64,000 bases of DNA from Avena insularis (taxonomy: Eukaryota > Streptophyta > Magnoliopsida > Poales > Poaceae), in the NCBI GenBank assembly GCA_023614405.1, contig CM042694.1, positions 477,311,392 to 477,375,391 of the forward strand. The letters run 5' to 3'. Shown piece after piece: positions 57,690 to 64,000 of the stretch (its first letter is position 1; the number at the start of each line of letters is the position of its first letter). The position numbers and the translations under genes were made by a program. The notes beneath the pieces were generated by a model. The model was not told the origin of the DNA, made no database searches, and was given only the letters and a program-made list of their open reading frames with translations.

Positions 57690-58710
57690 CATACACACGT
57701 TTCTTACACAGAGAAGGCTGACATTTGGGACCCAGCAATGTTGCCAAGGTCAAAACTGCAGAGTCCATCATACACACTTTGCATTTGTAGAGATGCTACC
57801 ATGTTGGACCCGATAGAGACCTTATACAGATGTTGCATCGAGCAATCAATGTTTCATTTACAGAGAGGATAATATGTGGGACCCAGCAGCGCGACCTTGT
57901 ACAGATGCTGCATCGAGCAACGTTGCCAGTTCGAAACAGGGAGGCGCGAGCGAGAGAAAAGTTCAGCATGCACATGTTTCTTGTAATGAGAGGCTGAAAT
58001 GGGGGACCTAGCAACATGAGCAAACGACAGATTCATCTAGCAACGCTATCTAGTTCAGAACAGGGTAGCGCTAGAGAAGAAAAAAATTCCATCGTACCCA
58101 CGATTCTTCTAATGTGAGGCTGACATAAGGGACCCACTAGCCTGAATAAACGACTGATGCAACAAGCAATGCTATCAAGTTCGGAACACAAAGGCACGAC
58201 AAAGGGTAAAAAATCCATCACCACACATTTCTTCTAATGAGAGGATGACATGTGGGGCCTAGACGCGTGATTAAACTGTAGATGCATCGAACAACGCTAT
58301 CAAGTTCAGAACAGGGTAGCGCGAGCGAAGGAAAAATATCCATCATACACACATTTCTTCTTATGAGAGGATGACATGTGGGGCTTAGGAGGTTGGTGAA
58401 ACGGTAGATGTGTCGAGCAGCGCTATCAACTTCAGAACGGGGTAGCACCAGCGAAGGAAAAAATTCCATCATACACACGTTTCTTCTAATGAGAGGATGA
58501 CATGTGGGTCCCAGGAGGTTGATTAGACGGTATATGCATCAAGCAGCGCTATCAACTTCGGAACAGGGTAGCGCGAGCGAAGGAAAAAATTCCATCATAC
58601 ACATGATCCTTCTAATGAGAGGCTGACATGTGGTACCTAGCAGCCTGACTAAACGGCAGACGCCATGAGCAACATTATCGAGTTCAAATCAGGGAGGCAC
58701 GACCAAAAAG
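57690..58710 (+). repeat. Minisatellite with a unit of about 126 bp (about 8 units)
   Basis: Successive units share TTCCATCATACACACGTTTC, CTTCTAATGAGAGGATGACA, TGTGGGACCCAGCAG, AAACGGTAGATGCATCGAGC and GCTATCAAGTTCAGAACAGG, then GTAGCGCGAGCGAAGG. The CTTCTAATG landmark is at 57980, 58106, 58231, 58357, 58483 and 58609, a step of 125-126 bp. The first one or two units (from about 57690) are more diverged and longer. Sequence between units differs by point changes with few indels. No open frame is kept. Confidence 0.88.
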
Positions 58711-59113
58711 TATGGTCATAAGAGAATCGATTTGGGACCCACGCCTCAAAAGACTTCGGCGAGTCAACATCGTGCGAGGAAACGAAAATCTTGCTTCTGC
58801 CATGCGCCAGCCGAGCTTCCTCCATGTTTTTAGCAGATCCACGAAACTGGAAAAAAAGTTTTCCATTGGCCACGGCCGAGCCAAGAATTTCATCGCGATT
58901 ATGAAGACAGCCGGACGATCATTCGCCAAGTCGTTGCGAAAGGAAACTTTTCTTGTAGTGATGATCCGCAACCAAAACACATTATCTCAGATGTGGGAGC
59001 TGGCTCAAAAGGCTTGCAACTTCTTCCACGTCACTGTATAGACCATCCGCAACATAAAAACGTCTGGCCAAAAATCAAGCTGATCAAGTGAGAAACCTAC
59101 TTAACTTCTTCCT
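58711..59113. other. Short unrecognised region between minisatellite and NAM-like pseudogene
   Basis: Open frames on both strands (58712-59041 plus, 58684-58980 minus) are seen, but neither matches a family I know. About 59043-59090 could be the eroded upstream exon of the following pseudogene. Confidence 0.3.
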
Positions 59114-59671
59114 TTGTTTTGCAATGATCACTTCTTTGTTGCTTGTGTGTTTTGCTACTTAAAGGACATCATGGATTTGTATAAGAGCAACAATGGACAG
59201 AAGGACTTCCATTTTATGCATGTGTTTACCAAAATTGAGACGTGCAAGAAATGGGAGAAAGTCCAGTTTGAGCTCAACAATGGCAAGCCCTTTGAAGTGG
59301 ACGCACCAGCGTCTGCCTCGGTCGGCCACCCCATCAGCCACATGAAGGCCAAGGACGAGAGGAACATCATGGCATCGACAGGATTGCTTGATGCCTCCTT
59401 CGAGAAGATGATCGCTGATGTGACCTCCGACAACCACGATCACGATCAAAATAATGACACGAGATGGAAGGAATTGTTGGCCAAAGCCGACTCCAAACTT
59501 AATATCAAATATGCAAAGGCCGCTATATCCTAGGTCGTCATGCTCTTGGTCATGAATATCCAAATGGCCGAGCAGGAGATGATCCTAACCACTGACATAT
59601 CCACCATGAATGAGCAGGCACAAATCTGGTACACTGATGCTCGTACATGCATCGTGGCTAGGATGGCATAA
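59114..59671 (+). pseudogene. NAM-associated-domain-like gene, 3' part (transposon-related?)
   Basis: From about 59162 (MDLYKSNNGQKDFHFMHVF) the frame reads CKKWEKVQFELNNGKPFEVD, GHPISHMKAKDERNIM, RWKELLAKADSKLNIKYAKA and, after a TAG at 59531-59533, NIQMAEQEMILTTDISTM and QIWYTDARTCIVARMA to the stop at 59669-59671. A segment resembling FHFMHVFTKIETCKKW followed by a coiled tail is typical of plant proteins with a NAM-associated C-terminal domain, often the Myb-like partner gene of PIF/Harbinger transposons. The N-terminal DNA-binding part is absent, so only a fragment survives. The family call is tentative. Confidence 0.45.
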
Positions 59672-59727
59672 CTACACTGTCATGGGCTCCTGGGGCACTT
59701 ACCTGAAGTAAGGGTATATTTCCGCTA

Positions 59728-61321
59728 TGTGTGGTTTTGGTAATTAATGACAATTCCTATGAACTAATGTTTCCATTGAGTTTTATATGAAGGAATATTC
59801 CATAGGTAATGCTTGTAGTCCATGTGTTGGATCCAGGTATGGATGCTATGAAGATAAAGATATACCTTGAGTATTGGCATCAAGATCATCAATTTCAAGA
59901 GAAGAATATGATATGATCAACAAGAAGAAATGAATATGGATTTCTTGTGCAGAACTCAAGTTATCCATGCTCTATTTTATATGTTAAGAAATGGATGTTC
60001 AAGATCTTGAGAGTTTGATCTCAAGAGAAGACTTCAATATTTGGCTCTAAGTTGGCATCATAATAGTCTGAGGGAGCTATGGGTGACTAAGATTTTGAGC
60101 ACACTATCAAATGAAGAGTTATGTATGTACCTCAAGTTATTGAGGTAGAGCACGAGAATATACATGGTTGACAAATAAAAGAGTGAAGATTGAATTCATG
60201 TTGATCAACACATGAAGCATAAATAATGTAGCACATGGATCTTTCGATATGGTAAGCTTTGTCAATTATTCTTCATGAACTAACCCATTATATATGTGTA
60301 TTGTGTTCTCTACGTGGTTTAGGTATCTTTCCATGGACATGCATCAAAATTAAATATTTAATATAGCATGTGAGAGGATAACATCAAGTGGTGACCATCA
60401 TGAAGGTTAACAAGTGCAAGTTCAATATAAGCATCGCAAGAAGTTCATATACTTGAAGCTTGTCGTCCATTTAGTGATAATGGGCATGTGAATATGTGTC
60501 CTAACGAAGATATCCCATAGTGGTGTATGTGGAGCAAATTATGAGTCTTCACGAAGTAACAATGATCAAGTGAAGCATTCTGGCTTGAATGGAGCTTGAA
60601 GCGTTGTCATAAATATCAAGAGGGATGCGCAAGGTAAAGGTATGGTCTTTCTAGGTTTTCATTTTATGTCGGTCTCAAGGTGGTTATTGGGAGACCAGGT
60701 TACATGATAGATGGCTGCACTACCAATAGGGGATTTCAATGGGGTAACTGAATCACATCATCATATGGAGCTCAATCCTTTGTGAAAGGATAGAGATGTC
60801 ACCTAGACGGGGTGAATAGGAAATTTCAAAACTATTATTGACATGGGCATACCCTATAGGTACTCGAGATCAATATATATATGGTCCAGCCTAGAAGAAG
60901 CCCACGATGTTGCTAAAACCTAGTCAAGATTCGGATGTCTTGGGAAACTTCGACTCCTTGCAGAACACGACAAATACAAGATATAAGTTTAAAGGGGAAA
61001 CCCTAATATGTAACCGAATCGGCCTGCTATCCCGAGACCTAGCCTATCTATATAAAGGCTAGGAGGGGGCGGCGAGGAGGATATCCACAACCCTAGTTTT
61101 CACACCATCGCTAGATTGCATCTGCGCACCCCTGTAACTTTTGACTCCTCGATAATTCTAAGAGCAGACAAGCAGGAGTAGGGACCTCTATGAGGCCTGA
61201 ACCTGGGTAAACCTCGTGTCACCTGTTGCTTGTTTGCTAACCAATCGATGCCTCTAGTGCTCCCCACTTCCTCGAACCTAAGTCCATCTACGATGGGCAC
61301 TGATGAGTTAACCCCTCGTCA
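59728..61321 (+). repeat. Element C 5' LTR
   Basis: It begins at about TGTGTGGTTTTGGTAATTAA and ends CCCCTCGTCA. Near the end it holds a TATATAAA box at about 61050-61057, a leader and the GAACCTGGGTAAACC phrase shared with the LTR of element A. Length is about 1594 bp. The start is inferred from the TG and a typical GGTAATTAATGACAA opening; there is no second LTR in the window to confirm it. Confidence 0.65.
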
Positions 61322-63140
61322 AATTGGTGCCGTCTGTGGGAAAAGGGAGTGATGATGTTGCGGCTTCCTCGGCCCCATCAACCGTGATCTATGACTCTAC
61401 AACAGCGGAGACTCGCCTCCTCTTTGGTGCATTCGACTTCACCGTTCACACGCCGGCCACTCGCCCGGATTTCGAGTCCGTGGGAGATGGAATCGGCCTA
61501 GCGATCGGGAGCTTACGCTTCCAAGTTGGTCAATTGGGCACACTTCGCCTCCCTGACCAGCCAAAGGTTCCTGCGATTGCTCCTGCATCATGGTCTCTAC
61601 CGCCAATCAGCACCCTGAGCGAGCTCAATGCCCCAACATCAGCCAGGAATACGGACAGCGACAACAGTTGCGAGTCCAATCTGGGGGAGCTGGCAACAAA
61701 AGACGGAGCCTACGGCTCCGGATCTGAAAGTTGCGTGAGCAACAAGTTCCCCAGCCATTACATGTGCGATGTCATCAACATGGGCGGCAACAGTGGCAAT
61801 CGGGACAACATCGGTACTAGTGGTGCTATCCCAGTCACAAACGGTGGCCTCTCCAACAGTGCCCCCACCAACAATGGGCCAGAAGGCCGCCGCCTAGCGA
61901 CGGACCAATCCCAGAGGATCAGCCGAACCTCTCGGTGAATGAGAATACCCGAGAGCGCGTACTGATCAAGCTCAACAACGCTGATTGGGCCTGCTACAGG
62001 GAGGCCCTACGGGGCAACCCCTACCACCCAACTCATCACAAGACATGTTGATGGGTTATCACTGGCTTCTCAACGAGGAATTCAAGCGCCAGCAACAAGT
62101 AATAGATAGCTCGACGAGCGCAGAAGGGCATCGGACGAGTCGTGCCTCCATTAGACTCAACTCTCTTCCATCGGAGGATCCTCCTCTAAAGGCAACGATC
62201 ATACAGCTGCTAGAAGACGGTCTCTACTGGCTAATCTCACTGAGAGGGAGCAAGCAAAGGCCACTCGAGCCCTCAACTTCTCATTCTTGACGGTTGAAAC
62301 ACGGGGCAATGTGCTCCCTAAAACACCATAGGCAGCAGTGACAGCAGCCACCATGTACCTGCTCAACAACTAACCAACAGCTGGGGACCCACGCTCCGCC
62401 ATGCACCGATCTATGATCTATGGCCTGGGACTAGTCGAAGCTGCGCTCACTAAGGATCTAGCACCGGAGCCGAAGAGAAGCAAGGCTCTCGCCAAGTACT
62501 ACTCTCCTTCCTCCTCCAATGATGACGACCACGACTTGTCATGGTGACGTTGATCACGGCGACATGACTATGACTATGACGCGTGTGATGACATCACACA
62601 ATGCAAGGTTGAAAAGATGCGTGCAAGGCGCGCTTGTTCGACTGACTCGGAGGATGATGGGACGGAGCTCTGCGGTGCCAGCTACTTCAGCAGAGCCATA
62701 CGTCAAAAGCGAATGCCGAAAGGGTTCAAACTCCTGTCAGAGAACCCAAAATTCGACGGCCTCCAAGACCCGAAGATCTGGCTGGAGGATCATATTTCCT
62801 CTGTTAGGCTGCATGGCGGAACCATGAGCATGACAATGCAATGCTCCAGCTACAGCTGCAAGGCGTCGCTCGTGCGTGGCTAAACAACCCCCGGTGTGGA
62901 TCGATCCGCAGCTGGGATGAGCTGGTCTACAGCTTCGTGTGGAACTTCAAGCGCACTTACAAAAGGCCCGCATTAATCGAAGAATTGAGATCCTGCTATC
63001 AAAAGACTGGCAAGTCGTTGTGCTCATACATTTAGAGGTGGTCCTACAGAGGACATCTCCAAAGATCGAGCAATCGACGCATTCAACCGCAGAGAGCTCA
63101 GGGAGGAGCTGGGCCGTTCGAAGCCCAAAATAATCGACCA
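61322..63140 (+). pseudogene. Element C gag
   Basis: A Ser/Asn-rich leader frame (61324-61938) is followed by pieces in three frames. The gag core begins near 62690: YFSRAIRQKRMPKGFKLLSE, NPKFDGLQDPKIWLEDHISS and RLHGGTMSMTMQC, then in the next frame GVARAWLNNPRCGSIRSWDE, FVWNFKRTYKRPALIEELRS and CYQKTGKSLCSYI, then after a TAG and another frame change the AIDAFNRRELREELGRSKPK region. These are the expected plant gag motifs in order. Frame breaks at about 62830-62880 and 63030-63060 make it inactive. Confidence 0.8.
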
Positions 63141-64000
63141 CCTGATGGAGATCGCGAACATGTGGGCTGATGGAGAGGACTCGGTGAAAAACAACCGTGC
63201 CCACTCAAATGACGATGACTACTTTGGTCGCAGATGCAATCATCGAGGAAAATGCCGGATGCACGCTAACGAAGACCGCAAGGAAGTCGACATGGCCGCG
63301 GCTGGCTACACTAATAAACGCGACGACCGCAACCGTGACAGCACATACCATAGTAGTGGATACCGCGACAGCAGGAAAACCACGCAAGTGTGGCAACATC
63401 ACACCCACAATGAGGCACCTAGAACAGCTATCCAGGACAAACTGTCTAGACCTTGCAACATGCATTTCTACATCGAGAAGCACGACGGCAAGAAAAAATC
63501 CAGCCACCTCCTGAAGGAATTCCACGAGTTCCTCAGGCTCCACAAAGGCCTGGCAGATGAATCGCGACGCGATAAACCAAAGCTACGAAGCTGCCCCAGG
63601 TGTCGTGGCTCACGGAGCAACACCACCACCACCACCCGGGCCACCCCCACCTGCGGTTGCGCCAGTTCAAAACAGCGGAGGCGAGCAGTACCCACGAGCA
63701 CTGGGAAATATGGGAATGATCCAAAAAGGACGCCCATCAAATCAGGTGCAAAAATCAATCACTCGCCAAGTCAACCTGGCGATGAACTCTCCACCCTCCA
63801 CCACCGAGTACCTCAGTGGGAGCGAGTCCTGCATTACCTTTGATAAGCGTGATCATCCGCGTCAAGTACCTCGCCCAGGTCACTGCCCCCTGGTGCTCGA
63901 GGCACAAATCAGAGGCTTCGAAATGAGTCGCGTCTTCATGGACGGTGGCAGCGGCATCAACCTCATGTTCGCAAGTACCTTGTGTGCCATCCGAATCTCC
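63141..64000 (+). pseudogene. Element C gag end and protease start
   Basis: MEIANMWADGEDSVKNNRAH (63145 on) is the usual end of the gag core. A Lys/Arg/His-rich section follows with PCNMHFYIEKHDGKKKSSHL, resembling the histidine/cysteine-rich part that ends in a zinc-knuckle in intact relatives. Another frame then gives NLAMNSPPSTTEYLSGSE, CITFDKRDHPRQVPRPGHCP and VFMDGGSGINLMFASTLCAI, the retropepsin core with catalytic aspartate kept. The sequence ends at the window edge. Confidence 0.78.

Larger units (their letters stand above)
59728..64000 (+). mobile_element. Element C: Tat-like Ty3/Gypsy element, truncated by window edge
   Basis: A 5' LTR (59728-61321) is followed by a primer-binding site (TGGTGCCGTCTGTGGGA at 61325-61341), a gag reading with several frame breaks and the first part of a protease (VFMDGGSGINLMFAS). 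Gag motifs and the DGGSG protease core are those of the same Tat-type group as element A, but the sequence is clearly different. Pol and the 3' LTR would lie beyond the right edge. Confidence 0.8.

Noticed and set aside
58684..59041. Open frames on both strands (98 and 109 codons)
   Set aside because: Both strands open over the same bases, no recognisable domain; kept only as an unassigned region.

Overview
This window is nuclear DNA of a grass, most probably a Triticeae species (wheat, Aegilops, barley or rye). The reasons are the nested Ty3/Gypsy elements of Athila and Tat type, a pair of Stowaway MITEs with CTCCCTC ends, and degenerate F-box and F-box/DUF295 genes. No bacterial or organellar genes, tRNA, rRNA or CRISPR array were seen. 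The organism is inferred from these families, not from any search.

Left part (1-38702). A decayed F-box pseudogene on the minus strand runs off the left edge. Next comes a nest of LTR retrotransposons. A Tat-like Gypsy element (called A, plus strand, about 1881-15547) carries gag, protease, reverse transcriptase, RNase H and integrase remnants. It is split inside its protease by a non-autonomous Athila-like element (B, minus strand, 5006-12039, both LTRs present). At 15547 it is entered by a second Athila-like element (D, minus strand, 15548-25022) that keeps gag, protease and an ATHILA ORF1-like gene but has no reverse transcriptase or integrase. D breaks off inside its second LTR and is joined to an element (E, plus strand, 25023-38702) with an LTR of about 5.95 kb around an internal region of only about 2.2 kb without recognisable protein domains.

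Middle part (38703-49300). This gene island holds one intact, intronless, strongly divergent histone H2A gene (41468-42025) and, upstream, a TATA-preceded pseudogene for an acidic protein (39849-40240). Both sit within a repeat landscape: degenerate units of about 530 bp occur from about 39.0 to 49.0 kb. They are interrupted by Helitron-like non-autonomous elements (46115-46537 and 46540-48691) with TC-type 5' ends, CTAG 3' ends behind a CACGTG hairpin and A/T insertion sites. The larger one is built from a higher-order tandem repeat of about 561-578 bp. Two 169-bp Stowaway MITEs stand on either side of this block.

Right part (49300-64000). Two tandem F-box/DUF295 genes (50611-52034 and 53378-55638) are both broken by stop codons, two of them at homologous tryptophan-like positions. 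An imperfect inverted repeat lies between them. Further right are a degenerate 2-unit repeat, a minisatellite of about 126 bp (57.69-58.71 kb), the 3' part of a NAM-associated-domain-like pseudogene, and the 5' LTR plus gag-protease start of another Tat-like Gypsy element (C) that runs off the right edge.

Only the H2A gene looks potentially functional as a protein-coding gene. Everything else recognisable as coding is a transposon remnant or pseudogene.
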